Origin: a virus
Reading direction: 5' to 3' (one strand)
Length of the DNA: 27,501 nucleotides
Virus record (IMG/VR): IMGVR_UViG_3300033981_000172
Coordinates: 1-27,501 of that record
Shown here: positions 1 through 7,154 of the stretch, piece after piece
How positions within the stretch are numbered: the stretch's first letter is position 1
Layout: each line of letters begins with the position of its first letter
Made by a program: the position numbers and the translations under genes
Notes under the pieces: generated by a model
Database searches by the model: none
What the model was told of the DNA's origin: nothing
What the model saw: only the letters and a program-made list of their open reading frames with translations

Positions 1-2
1 CT

Positions 3-800
3 GAAGATATATCTAAATATTTACCAAAATTATATAATTTAAATATTAGCTTTTATAATAATCAAATTATGTATTCAAAAAATGGATCAGGGTATTTATC
101 CAAAATTGAAAATTTAGAATACTATTTGGGATCAAAAAAATATTCAGTTGTATCTAGAGATTTAAGAAATGGGATATTATCGCCAAGCGAATCTGGATTT
201 AAAATTAATTTAACTAATAAAATAAAAAGCATTGAGTTTTTTTATACCCCATTTTTCCTGCTTCCAGTAACCGATGCAGAAATTGTAAACATTCCTTTAT
301 CTCAAAACAATGTTATTAATGCTGAAATTAATCCAAATACAGAAACTATAGACGTAAACCCAGCAGAAGTGGTAGACCTACTTCCTAAATTTAGCGGATT
401 AATTTTACAAGATTCAACAGAAACTGGGTATTATTGGGATAGTCTAGGAAATGTCAATAAAGATAATATTGACTCTATATACGTAAATGGTGTGGATGCG
501 ACCCCAGAAACTAATATTTCTAATATATTTAAATATAATAATTTATATCATGTAGTCATTAACTTAACGGAGCCAGTAGAAGGGGAATTAACTATAAATC
601 ATAAATCTAATGGATCGGTAAAGGCTCTATATCAATATATGTCATTTTACCAAAATTCATTAGATTATAATAAGATTATTAATCATTATGATTTATATAC
701 CTCTAGGCAGTCCTATCAAACCAGCGGATCTTCCATAACCTTGTCCGAAAATTCAGTAAACCTATATAATAATGACTGGCTTGTGATACAAAACTCATAA
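3..800 (+). CDS. LamG-like jelly-roll protein, C-terminal part (5' truncated by window)
   Basis: The frame is open from base 3, so the gene begins upstream of the window; the first Met codon (base 69) is probably internal. 265 residues are visible. The last ~110 residues look like the end of a laminin-G/concanavalin-A type lectin sandwich: a 'YHVVINLTEP' strand, then 'SNGSVKALYQYMSFYQ' and a closing 'IINHYDLYTSRQSYQ' segment, the usual last strand and helix of LamG domains in virion proteins. The earlier part is a generic beta-rich segment rich in Asn, Ile and Ser. Such proteins usually bind carbohydrate or decorate the particle. Its place just before the portal region is unusual for a fibre, so a head decoration or adhesin role is possible. 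The domain call is by eye from motif shape; the function is not established. Confidence 0.6.
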   Translation, partial: EDISKYLPKLYNLNISFYNNQIMYSKNGSGYLSKIENLEYYLGSKKYSVVSRDLRNGILSPSESGFKINLTNKIKSIEFFYTPFFLLPVTDAEIVNIPLSQNNVINAEINPNTETIDVNPAEVVDLLPKFSGLILQDSTETGYYWDSLGNVNKDNIDSIYVNGVDATPETNISNIFKYNNLYHVVINLTEPVEGELTINHKSNGSVKALYQYMSFYQNSLDYNKIINHYDLYTSRQSYQTSGSSITLSENSVNLYNNDWLVIQNS

Positions 801-845
801 TTCTGTCAATTGTCTTGACAAAATATGGACTTTAACTACAAGTAA

Positions 846-854
846 TGGTAGAAT
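846..854 (+). promoter_or_regulatory. Extended -10 promoter, TGgTAGAAT
   Basis: In the 63-base gap after the LamG-like gene there is TG-n-TAGAAT (TAGAAT at 849-854), and the next ATG is at 864, nine bases downstream. A start of transcription about 7 bases after the -10 would fall on or next to the ATG, so the mRNA would be leaderless; no Shine-Dalgarno sequence precedes this ATG. A TTGACA lies at 815-820 but is 28 bases from the -10, too far to be its -35. The same arrangement recurs at 21344-21361. Confidence 0.4.
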
Positions 855-863
855 TAATACCTA

Positions 864-1199
864 ATGGATATTAAAAATGTTAATCAAAAAGTAATAGAAG
901 AAACAACTCTAGGAATATACGTGTGGGAAATGCCAGACGGAAGATGGATTGGCGATGACGATGGAAATTTTTTATCAATAACATCTAAAAAAGGTAATCG
1001 GTCAAAGATAGACTTGCTAGCCAGAGAAGTAAGATCATTTGGAATATATGAAGGTCAGCCTAAATTTTTATCAGGTAGACGTAAAATTGATGATGAAGAA
1101 TTTGAACACCAAAAACAAAGATTAGATTGGGGTCTAACACCAGATCCGCTAGATATCGGCGTATACAAAGATTCAATTAAAAATGGAGGAAAGCCTTAA
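864..1199 (+). CDS. Small conserved-type protein upstream of portal, function unknown
   Basis: 111 residues with no signal peptide or membrane segment. The sequence is polar with recognisable blocks: 'GIYVWEMPDGRWIGDDDGN' near residue 17, then 'IYEGQPKFLSGRRKIDDEE' and 'QKQRLDWGLTPDPLDI'. I associate this pattern with short proteins lying directly before the portal gene in actinobacterial siphoviruses, but no biochemical function is known to me. The stop (TAA 1197-1199) overlaps the portal ATG by one base, and the portal ribosome site GGAGGA (1185-1190) lies inside this gene, so the two are translationally linked. The start at 864 has no Shine-Dalgarno sequence and sits directly behind a promoter-like -10. 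A role in DNA packaging or portal assembly would be a guess. Confidence 0.75.
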   Translation: MDIKNVNQKVIEETTLGIYVWEMPDGRWIGDDDGNFLSITSKKGNRSKIDLLAREVRSFGIYEGQPKFLSGRRKIDDEEFEHQKQRLDWGLTPDPLDIGVYKDSIKNGGKP

Positions 1200-2785
1200 T
1201 GGAATTTATTAATGATGATACAGAGTTTGTTCAAAATATAGATATATCAAATTCTGCTGATTGGGTAAGATTTAATAGCAAAGAGGTTGTAGTAGATAAT
1301 GACCCATTTAATATCGGAGAATCAGAATTAAAAAAAGTTAATGGCCTTAGCACTAATTTTAGACGAAAAATGTCTAGAGAGTTTTCAAAAAGATTTATTG
1401 GTCAAGACGGAACTGGAACGCAACAAAATTTATTGCAACAGGCAGTTACTGGATATGCAATGTTCGATTTGGTTCAACCAGTCTATAACCTAGAATACCT
1501 TTCAAAAATTTATGAAATATCACCGTACAACTACGCAGCAATTAATGCAAAGGTTGCAAATATTGTAGGACTTGGGTATACATTTATAGAAACAAAAAAA
1601 GCAAATGATGCTTTAGACAATATTTCAGACGACAAACAATTAGATAGAGCACGTAGAAAATTAAACAAGCTTCGCCAAGATTTAGATAATTGGCTAGAAG
1701 AAACAAATGAAGAAGAAACATTTACAGAAACATTAATTAAAGCCTATACAGATTTAGAAGCTACGGGTAATGGATTTATTGAAATTGGTAGAACTACTTC
1801 AGGAAACATAGGATATGTCGGACATATCCCAGCTAAGACCATGCGTGTTCGTCGTTTGCGTGATGGATTTATTCAATTGTTATACGGAAAAGCCGTATAC
1901 TTTAGAAATTTCGGTGATCAAGAAACTCCTAATCCAATAGCCGACGGAACAGATAGACCAAATGAAATTATTCATTTAAAGAAATATACACCAATGAACA
2001 ATTACTATGGCCTTCCAGATATAGTCGCAGCACAAACATCAATGGCTGGCAATGAGTTTGCTGGTAAATATAATTTAGATTATTTTGAAAATAAAGCAGT
2101 TCCAAGATATATAATTACTGTTAAGGGCGCAAAGCTCTCACCAGAATCTGAAAGAAAATTATTGGAGTTTTTTCAAGTAGGGCTAAAGGGTAAAAACCAC
2201 AGATCATTATATGTACCACTTCCACCAGACAGTCCAGACTCAAAGGTTGAATTTAAAATGGAGCCAATTGAGGCAAACTCTCAAGAGTCTTCATTTAATG
2301 TTTATAGAAAAGCAAATAGAGATGAAATACTATTAGCCCATAGAGTTCCTATAAATAAAATAGGAGTTCCAGAAGGAATTAGTTTAGCGTCTGCTCGTGA
2401 TGCAGATAAAATGTTTAAAGAGCAAGTATGTAGACCAGCACAAGATATTTTAGAGAAAAAAATAAATAGAATTATTTCAGAAAAAACAGATGCATTAATG
2501 CTTAAATTTAATGAATTAACTTTAACAGATGAGGACACTCAGTCTAAAATTGATGAGCGATATTTAAGAATGCAAGTAATTACCCCAAATGAAGTTAGAA
2601 TTAGAAAGGGCATGGTTCCTAGAGATGGCGGAGATGATGTCGTTGATTTAAAAGCACAGGGAGCGGCAGAGCAAAGAGCCCAGGCTGGTAATTCAAGACA
2701 AAGAACTCAGGAGAGATCTGCAAATTCTCCCGATATTTCTGGGGAGGCCAGAAATCCAAAAGGTGAGGGTAGAACCACAGCTTAA
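1199..2785 (+). CDS. Phage portal protein
   Basis: 528 residues, the usual size for an HK97/PBSX-type portal. It would form the dodecameric ring at one capsid vertex through which DNA is packaged and to which the connector proteins attach. Family-like signals are the N-terminal 'EISPYNYAAINAKVANIVGLG' clip-side segment, the 'GLPDIVAAQTSMAGNEFA' helix, 'NYYGLPD', and the 'IPAKTMRVRRLRDGF' to 'GKAVYFRNFG' beta region. The 'AHRVPINKIGVPEG' stretch followed by the 'KMFKEQVCRPAQDILEKKIN' stem helix is typical of this fold. The C-terminal ~50 residues are a Gly/Arg/Asn-rich disordered tail. Start ATG overlaps the upstream stop and has a good GGAGGA site eight bases before it. A terminator-like hairpin follows immediately. 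Confidence 0.95.
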   Translation: MEFINDDTEFVQNIDISNSADWVRFNSKEVVVDNDPFNIGESELKKVNGLSTNFRRKMSREFSKRFIGQDGTGTQQNLLQQAVTGYAMFDLVQPVYNLEYLSKIYEISPYNYAAINAKVANIVGLGYTFIETKKANDALDNISDDKQLDRARRKLNKLRQDLDNWLEETNEEETFTETLIKAYTDLEATGNGFIEIGRTTSGNIGYVGHIPAKTMRVRRLRDGFIQLLYGKAVYFRNFGDQETPNPIADGTDRPNEIIHLKKYTPMNNYYGLPDIVAAQTSMAGNEFAGKYNLDYFENKAVPRYIITVKGAKLSPESERKLLEFFQVGLKGKNHRSLYVPLPPDSPDSKVEFKMEPIEANSQESSFNVYRKANRDEILLAHRVPINKIGVPEGISLASARDADKMFKEQVCRPAQDILEKKINRIISEKTDALMLKFNELTLTDEDTQSKIDERYLRMQVITPNEVRIRKGMVPRDGGDDVVDLKAQGAAEQRAQAGNSRQRTQERSANSPDISGEARNPKGEGRTTA

Positions 2786-2790
2786 TTATT

Positions 2791-2814
2791 AGGCAACTAG
2801 TTATTTGCCTTTTT
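2791..2814 (+). terminator. Hairpin terminator or attenuator after portal
   Basis: AGGCAA (2791-2796) pairs perfectly with TTGCCT (2805-2810) across an 8-base loop, and the 3' arm runs directly into a T-run ending at 2814. The stem is short and only half GC, so it may be a partial terminator that lowers read-through from portal into the protease/capsid unit. Confidence 0.55.
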
Positions 2815-2827
2815 ATGTATACAAAGA

Positions 2828-2833
2828 TAAAAT
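2828..2833 (+). promoter_or_regulatory. Possible -10 element (TAAAAT) before protease gene
   Basis: TAAAAT lies seven bases before the protease ATG at 2841, just after the hairpin at 2791-2814. The spacing matches the leaderless arrangement seen at 864 and 21361, but there is no TG extension and no -35, and AT-rich DNA gives such hexamers by chance. Recorded as weak. Confidence 0.2.
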
Positions 2834-2840
2834 TAAGCAT

Positions 2841-4145
2841 ATGAATATCGAAAAATCTTATTGGTCCAGTAATGGCGATGATATTAGTTTATCTATTCCT
2901 TTCACAAAAGTCAATCGTGAAAAGAGAACAGTTTCTGGTTTTGCAACACTAGACAACATTGATCAAACAGGAGATGTTGTAACCGCAGAAGCAAGCTTAA
3001 AAGCTTTTGAAGGTTTTAGAGGCAATATCAGAGAAATGCATTCATCCAATGCAGTTGGCAAAATGGTTTCATTTAGACCAGAAACTTATTATGATACAAA
3101 ATCAGGTGAATTTTATAATGGAGTATATGTAGATGCATACATATCAAAAGGCGCACAAGATACCTGGGAAAAAGTTTTAGACGGAACTCTTCAAGGATTT
3201 TCAATTGGCGGAAAGATTGTAGATTCAGAAAACGAAGTAAATAAGTCTACAGGAAATCCAGTAAGATTTATTAAAGAATACTCATTGATAGAACTATCAG
3301 TTGTAGATTCACCAGCAAATGAATTATGTAATATTTTATCTATTCAAAAAATGAATGGACAATTAATTTTTAAAGGAATAGCAGCAGATACCATTACGGA
3401 AAATATTTTTTATTGTGAAGATAGTGATTCCGTATTTATGTCAACAGAAGCAACCTATACCTCACCAGTAACTGGCAAACTAGCAAGTTTAATTGGCTGG
3501 GTAGAAACTAACGATGTTAACAAAGCAAAAGAAATAGATAAAATTCTTGCTTCATTTAAGAAGTCAAGATTTACGTTGCCTGAAACACAAATAGCAAAAC
3601 AGGCAAACGCAAAAGGAGGTAATGAAGTGTCAGAAAACACAGAAACAGTAGCAGTTGAAGAAACTGCTCCAGTAGAAGTTTCAATCCCTGCAGAAGCAGT
3701 AATTGAAAAAGCTGTTACAGAAGATGTAGTAGCAGATGCTTCTGCCGAAATCGTTGAAAAAGCAGCAGACGTCTCAGAAGTCGTCGTTGATGAACCTGAT
3801 TTTGCAAAAATGTTAGGTGACCTAAAAGGCTTTTTCTCAGAAACTCTAAGCAAGGCTTCAGAAGCAAATGCAGCACAAGTTACAACTATTAAAGAAACAG
3901 TTGAATCTTTTAGCAAGAGCGTAGAAGCCAGAATATCAGAGTTGGCAGAACAACACTCAGAACTCAACAAAACTGTTGAGAACATCAAAAACACGATTGA
4001 TGGTGTAGAAAAGCGTGTCGATGCAGTAGAATCAGAGACTGCAATTAAGAAGTCCTCAGACCTTGGCGGGTCTCAGGAAGTAAAAATCCAAAAATCAAAA
4101 TGGAATGGTTCTTTCCTCGGTTCCGTAAACGAACTATTTAAATAA
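2841..4145 (+). CDS. Prohead protease with C-terminal scaffold domain
   Basis: 434 residues from the ATG at 2841. The TTG at 2805 would sit in the 3' arm of a terminator hairpin, so I prefer the ATG. Residues ~1-165 are an HK97-type (S78/U35) prohead protease: 'SGFATLDNIDQTGDVV', candidate catalytic His67 in 'REMHSSN', Ser121 in 'LQGFSIGG', and the family motif 'IELSVVDSPAN'. After a ~90-residue linker domain, residues from ~263 are Glu/Ala/Val-rich, then heptad-like ('VTTIKETVESFSKSVEARIS', 'LNKTVENIKNTIDGVEKRV'), as in scaffolding/delta domains. The protein would guide shell assembly, then cleave scaffold and itself before DNA packaging. The major capsid gene follows after 18 bases. An internal start at 3627 probably yields the scaffold separately. 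Confidence 0.92.
   Translation: MNIEKSYWSSNGDDISLSIPFTKVNREKRTVSGFATLDNIDQTGDVVTAEASLKAFEGFRGNIREMHSSNAVGKMVSFRPETYYDTKSGEFYNGVYVDAYISKGAQDTWEKVLDGTLQGFSIGGKIVDSENEVNKSTGNPVRFIKEYSLIELSVVDSPANELCNILSIQKMNGQLIFKGIAADTITENIFYCEDSDSVFMSTEATYTSPVTGKLASLIGWVETNDVNKAKEIDKILASFKKSRFTLPETQIAKQANAKGGNEVSENTETVAVEETAPVEVSIPAEAVIEKAVTEDVVADASAEIVEKAADVSEVVVDEPDFAKMLGDLKGFFSETLSKASEANAAQVTTIKETVESFSKSVEARISELAEQHSELNKTVENIKNTIDGVEKRVDAVESETAIKKSSDLGGSQEVKIQKSKWNGSFLGSVNELFK
3612..3620 (+). promoter_or_regulatory. Internal ribosome binding site inside protease gene
   Basis: AAAGGAGGT is one of the best Shine-Dalgarno sequences in the window, yet it lies in the middle of the protease reading frame. Seven bases after its last G of GGAGG is a GTG (3627-3629) in the same frame as the protease. 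An out-of-frame ATG at 3622 is too close to the site and its frame closes within about ten codons, so the in-frame GTG is the sensible start. Confidence 0.6.
3627..4145 (+). CDS. Nested in-frame scaffold protein (internal start)
   Basis: 172 residues, identical to the C-terminal part of the protease, starting at GTG behind a strong internal ribosome site. The start falls exactly at the change from folded protease/linker sequence to an acidic Ala/Val/Glu-rich stretch followed by a predicted coiled coil ('FFSETLSKASEANAA', 'LNKTVENIKNTIDGV') and a short basic tail ending 'FLGSVNELFK'. Known parallel: lambda Nu3 scaffold is translated from within the C protease gene in the same frame. Inference: free scaffold is made in excess over protease-scaffold fusion to build the prohead, and the basic C-terminal tail contacts the capsid protein. 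The composition and ribosome site are seen; separate expression is not proven. Confidence 0.6.
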   Translation: MSENTETVAVEETAPVEVSIPAEAVIEKAVTEDVVADASAEIVEKAADVSEVVVDEPDFAKMLGDLKGFFSETLSKASEANAAQVTTIKETVESFSKSVEARISELAEQHSELNKTVENIKNTIDGVEKRVDAVESETAIKKSSDLGGSQEVKIQKSKWNGSFLGSVNELFK

Positions 4146-4163
4146 AGGGTAGGTAAATAAATT

Positions 4164-5222
4164 ATGAGCAATGAATTATTAGAAAAGGCAATTGCAACTG
4201 GCACAACAGCCACAGGCACTTTCGCTTCAACAACTGGAGGAGAAGGAATTCACACAGGGTCAGAAAGTGGCAATGGTGGATTACTTAATCCAGAACAATC
4301 AGCTCGATTTCTAGACTACATGTTCGACGCAACCGTAATTGGTAAAGTCGCACGTACCGTTAGAATGAAATCTGATACAACTGAAATTGATCGCATGGGC
4401 GTAGGCGAAAAGCTTATGAAGCTTGCGACAGAAGGAGATGACGCAAACAGTGGCAACTCTGCTGTGACATTCTCAAAAATTTCTTTGACAACAAAGAAGT
4501 TACGTCTAGATTGGGAACTTTCAACTGAGTCTCTAGAAGACAACATTGAAGGTGCAGATCTAGAAGATCATATTGCACGTCTGATGGCAACACAGGCTGG
4601 TAATGATATTGAAGACTTGGTTCTTAACGGAAACACAGCTCTATCATCTGATCAACTTTACAAAGCATTTGACGGAACAGTTAAGCTTGCAAAAGCAAAC
4701 GGTCACGTAGTAGATGCAGGTGGAGCCGCAATTAGTCGTGCTACATTTAATAGCGCATTAAAGGCACTTCCACGTAAGTACAAGCAACGTCGTACAGACC
4801 TTCGCTTCTTGTCAGGTTCAAACTTGATTCAAGATTATTTATACTCAGCATCATTACTTGGTGCAGATGGATCAGCTAACCCACAAGATATCGCTTCAAG
4901 CGTTATCCGTGGAGGCGTACAGCCACTAGGCGGTCCAGCAGGATACGTAGCACCTTTCGCATTTGGTATTCCAATTGTTGAAGTTCCGCTATTAAGCGAG
5001 ACACAAACTGGCTCATACTCAGGAGCAACAGGATCACACGGTGACGTCCACTTGACATTCCCAAATAACGTAGTTATTGGTATCAAGCGTGATGTAACTG
5101 TATACCGATTCTTCTGGCCAAAGAAGGACTCAATCGAGTACACAATGTATACTCGTGTTGGCGTTCAAATTGAGCAAGCAGACGCTTGGGTAGTAGTAAA
5201 GAACGTTAAGATTGCTTCCTAA
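4164..5222 (+). CDS. Major capsid protein, HK97-like fold
   Basis: 352 residues. It follows the protease-scaffold gene directly, as the shell subunit does in HK97-type head modules. The N-terminal ~50 residues are Gly/Thr/Ser-rich and may be flexible or trimmed. Then come 'LNPEQSARFLDYMFDATVIG' (N-arm/E-loop entry), 'LRLDWELSTESLEDNIEGAD' (spine helix entry), 'NDIEDLVLNGNT', 'ALPRKYKQRRTDLRFLSGSN' and 'FAFGIPIVEVPLL', a block order typical of HK97-fold capsid proteins. Start ATG has AGGGTAGG about 10 bases upstream. Arginine codons are almost all CGN (14 of 15), unlike most neighbours, consistent with very high expression. A perfect hairpin terminator follows 18 bases after the stop. Confidence 0.95.
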   Translation: MSNELLEKAIATGTTATGTFASTTGGEGIHTGSESGNGGLLNPEQSARFLDYMFDATVIGKVARTVRMKSDTTEIDRMGVGEKLMKLATEGDDANSGNSAVTFSKISLTTKKLRLDWELSTESLEDNIEGADLEDHIARLMATQAGNDIEDLVLNGNTALSSDQLYKAFDGTVKLAKANGHVVDAGGAAISRATFNSALKALPRKYKQRRTDLRFLSGSNLIQDYLYSASLLGADGSANPQDIASSVIRGGVQPLGGPAGYVAPFAFGIPIVEVPLLSETQTGSYSGATGSHGDVHLTFPNNVVIGIKRDVTVYRFFWPKKDSIEYTMYTRVGVQIEQADAWVVVKNVKIAS

Positions 5223-5240
5223 TTAGGAATTAATCTAAAT

Positions 5241-5270
5241 AAAAGCCCCCAATTAATCTTGGGGGCTTTT
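5241..5270 (+). terminator. Rho-independent terminator after major capsid gene
   Basis: A perfect 12-bp stem, AAAAGCCCCCAA (5241-5252) with TTGGGGGCTTTT (5259-5270), with a six-base loop TTAATC. The C5/G5 core stands out in AT-rich DNA and the 3' arm ends in TTTT. It would isolate the capsid gene from the connector genes. Confidence 0.92.
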
Positions 5271-5286
5271 CATTTGAATTTAGTAA

Positions 5287-5295
5287 TGATATAAT
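5287..5295 (+). promoter_or_regulatory. Extended -10 promoter, TGaTATAAT
   Basis: A consensus TATAAT at 5290-5295 preceded by TG one base away lies 17 bases after the capsid terminator. No good -35 is visible; an extended -10 can work without one. Transcription would start near 5302 and give a short leader containing AGGAG (5311-5315) before the ATG at 5321. This restarts transcription for the connector genes. Confidence 0.65.
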
Positions 5296-5320
5296 TAAAT
5301 AACTAGACTAAGGAGAATAT

Positions 5321-5716
5321 ATGTCATTTGAGACATTAAAACTATCTGAGATAAAAAAAATAGCCGAAGACTTTGGCGTAGATATACAAACACTAAAAAG
5401 CAAGAACGATATTATTGCATCATTAGCTGAAGAGGGCGTGACATGGTCAATATATCAAAAGACTATTAAAGATATAGACGACAATAAAGAAGAGATTGAA
5501 GTTTTACCAAGATTTGATGCTAAAAAGAGTCAAGATAAAGATTCAGTTTTAGTTAGAATGGAAAGAGCAAATCATAGATACGATGCTATGGGATTTACAT
5601 TTACAAGTACACACCCATTTGTAGCAATGTCTGAGGAACAAGCTCAAGAAATTTTTGATAGGGAGGAAGGTTTTAGATTAGCCACACCAAAGGAAGTTCA
5701 AGACTTCTATAACTAA
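5321..5716 (+). CDS. SAP/Rho-N-like small protein of head module
   Basis: 131 residues. The first ~38 ('LSEIKKIAEDFGVDIQTLKS', then 'KNDIIASLAEEGVTW') have the helix-loop-helix pattern of SAP or Rho-N-like modules, often found in phage virion proteins. The second half has 'VLVRMERANHRYDAMGF', 'TSTHPFVAMSEEQAQEIFDR' and 'EEGFRLATPKEVQDFY', a block I associate with uncharacterised proteins just after the capsid gene in actinobacterial phages. It has its own promoter and a good AGGAG ribosome site (5311-5315) five bases before the ATG. It may be a head accessory or decoration protein, or bind DNA or capsid through the SAP-like part. No catalytic motif is visible; the role is unknown. Confidence 0.85.
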   Translation: MSFETLKLSEIKKIAEDFGVDIQTLKSKNDIIASLAEEGVTWSIYQKTIKDIDDNKEEIEVLPRFDAKKSQDKDSVLVRMERANHRYDAMGFTFTSTHPFVAMSEEQAQEIFDREEGFRLATPKEVQDFYN

Positions 5717-5730
5717 TCTAAGCCTTTAAT

Positions 5731-6726
5731 ATGGCAGAGATATACAAAGATACGGTAACACCAGTAAAAACTAAGATATTCTGGAATAATGAAATAGTTG
5801 ATGCTGATGACGATTTAGTTACGGCTAGAATTTATGACATAACTAATGATATTACTATTAGTCCATCTATAAGCCCAACAACAGTAATTTCTACAAGCAC
5901 TGCTGATAAAGTAGAATCTGATATTGGAACGTATCAAGTATCACTGTCTACATTTTATACATCTAGGAATAGAAAATTTAAAATTATATGGAGTTACAAT
6001 ATTGGCGGATTAAATGGAGAACATGCAACCTATTTAGATATTGTAACTCCATATTGTAGCTTTGCCGAAGCAATAGATGATTTAAAAATTGGAAGCGATC
6101 CATCCGATCCTAAGTATAAAAATTATCATGATCTGTCCATGGCAGAAAAATATGCTCGTAAAATAATAGAAGATTTTACTGGGCAGAATTTTTATTTATA
6201 TCAAGAAGAAGAAGTAATATACGGTAATGGATCAGACATTCTTCCTATGCCTCATAAAATAAATCAAATACACAAATTATATGCAGACGACTTTTTGTTA
6301 ATTGATAACTTATCTAGCCCTCAAGTAAATAACTGGGGATACACACCAGTAATATCAGAAACTGGATTTGGTATTAGACTAGATAGAACTGAACTTATTG
6401 ACAATACTGTATATGTAGCAAATGGAATGATACCGCCATCAATTAATGATTTGTACACAGGACAAGCTTTTAGAAAAAACGTTAGGTATAGAGTAGTTGG
6501 AACATTTGGTTGGGAATCTGTCCCAGATGAAGTTGAGCAAGCAGCAGTTCAATTAATTGGACAATATTTTGCAAAAGATAGAATGTGGACAGATAGATAC
6601 TTAAAGAGCGTTTCAACATTTGACTGGGACTTTGAATACTCAAGTAATGCATTTTCTGGAACTGGCTCTGCATATGTAGATAAATTACTTGCCCCGTATG
6701 TTATAACAAACATGGTGCTTATCTAA
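5731..6726 (+). CDS. Head-tail connector (adaptor) with N-terminal Ig-like domain
   Basis: 331 residues in two parts. Residues ~1-107 form a beta-sandwich-like domain ('VKTKIFWNNEIVDADDDLVT', 'GTYQVSLSTFYTSRNRKFKI', 'GEHATYLDIVTPY') resembling Ig/BppU-like accessory domains. Residues ~110-331 look like an alpha-helical head-tail adaptor of the HK97 gp6/SPP1 gp15 type: 'SMAEKYARKIIEDFTGQNF', a central beta insertion, 'VRYRVVGTFGWESVPDEVEQ' and 'AAVQLIGQYFAKDRMWTDRY'. The adaptor ring would bind the portal; the extra domain may project from the neck. Start ATG follows the upstream stop by 14 bases with no clear Shine-Dalgarno sequence, so re-initiation is likely. Its stop overlaps the next ATG (TAATG). 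Confidence 0.82.
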   Translation: MAEIYKDTVTPVKTKIFWNNEIVDADDDLVTARIYDITNDITISPSISPTTVISTSTADKVESDIGTYQVSLSTFYTSRNRKFKIIWSYNIGGLNGEHATYLDIVTPYCSFAEAIDDLKIGSDPSDPKYKNYHDLSMAEKYARKIIEDFTGQNFYLYQEEEVIYGNGSDILPMPHKINQIHKLYADDFLLIDNLSSPQVNNWGYTPVISETGFGIRLDRTELIDNTVYVANGMIPPSINDLYTGQAFRKNVRYRVVGTFGWESVPDEVEQAAVQLIGQYFAKDRMWTDRYLKSVSTFDWDFEYSSNAFSGTGSAYVDKLLAPYVITNMVLI

Positions 6727-7154
6727 TGATCGATATCATGGAAGCAGTGCTATCCATGAAAATGGATATATATAAACAATTGGATGTACAAAACCCAGAT
6801 ACTGGGGCTATAATAAAAGAATGGAATTATTATAAAACATTAGATTGTCATGCAAAAGGAGTAATAACAAACTCTGCAACGACAAGATCTGGGGACAAAC
6901 AGATATTTAGTAATAAATATAACAACGAGCAGGTAATTCAAGTACGCACCTCAGAAAGACTTACGGCTAGAGAAAAAATTACTAATATTAGAGATAGCAA
7001 TGAAGAAGCAATTTGGACAGAATTAAACTATCCATCTGATACCCCAACTGTTTTTGAAATAATTGGAACGACCCCTATAACAGATCCATTTGGACAAGTT
7101 TTAGCATACAACTCAACATTAAAGAGATCGGAGAACCAGCAAATTGGAATCTAA
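6726..7154 (+). CDS. Head-tail stopper/joining protein
   Basis: 142 residues. A predicted beta-barrel with 'MDIYKQLDVQNPDTGAIIKE' near the N-terminus, 'SGDKQIFSNKYNNEQVIQVR' in the middle and 'FEIIGTTPITDPFGQVLAY' near the end matches the layout of small stopper proteins (SPP1 gp16/HK97 gp7 type) that close the connector and hold DNA. Size and place, between adaptor and neck protein, agree. Its ATG overlaps the upstream stop (TAATG), so translation is coupled; the 3' end overlaps the next gene by 11 bases. Assignment rests mostly on order and size, as these proteins share little sequence. Confidence 0.75.
   Translation: MIDIMEAVLSMKMDIYKQLDVQNPDTGAIIKEWNYYKTLDCHAKGVITNSATTRSGDKQIFSNKYNNEQVIQVRTSERLTAREKITNIRDSNEEAIWTELNYPSDTPTVFEIIGTTPITDPFGQVLAYNSTLKRSENQQIGI

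Noticed and set aside
815-820. TTGACA as a -35 for the gene at 864
   Set aside because: It is 28 bases from the TAGAAT element and no -10-like hexamer lies at 16-18 bases from it.
2805-2840. TTG start for the protease at 2805
   Set aside because: It lies in the 3' arm of the hairpin at 2791-2814, has no ribosome site, and adds a stretch with no family match. ATG at 2841 is preferred.
3455-3994. 179-codon open frame on the minus strand opposite the protease/scaffold region
   Set aside because: It is Ser/Thr/Ala-rich with no ribosome site and no family resemblance. It mirrors the Glu/Ala-rich scaffold codons and is fully covered by a well-supported + strand gene.
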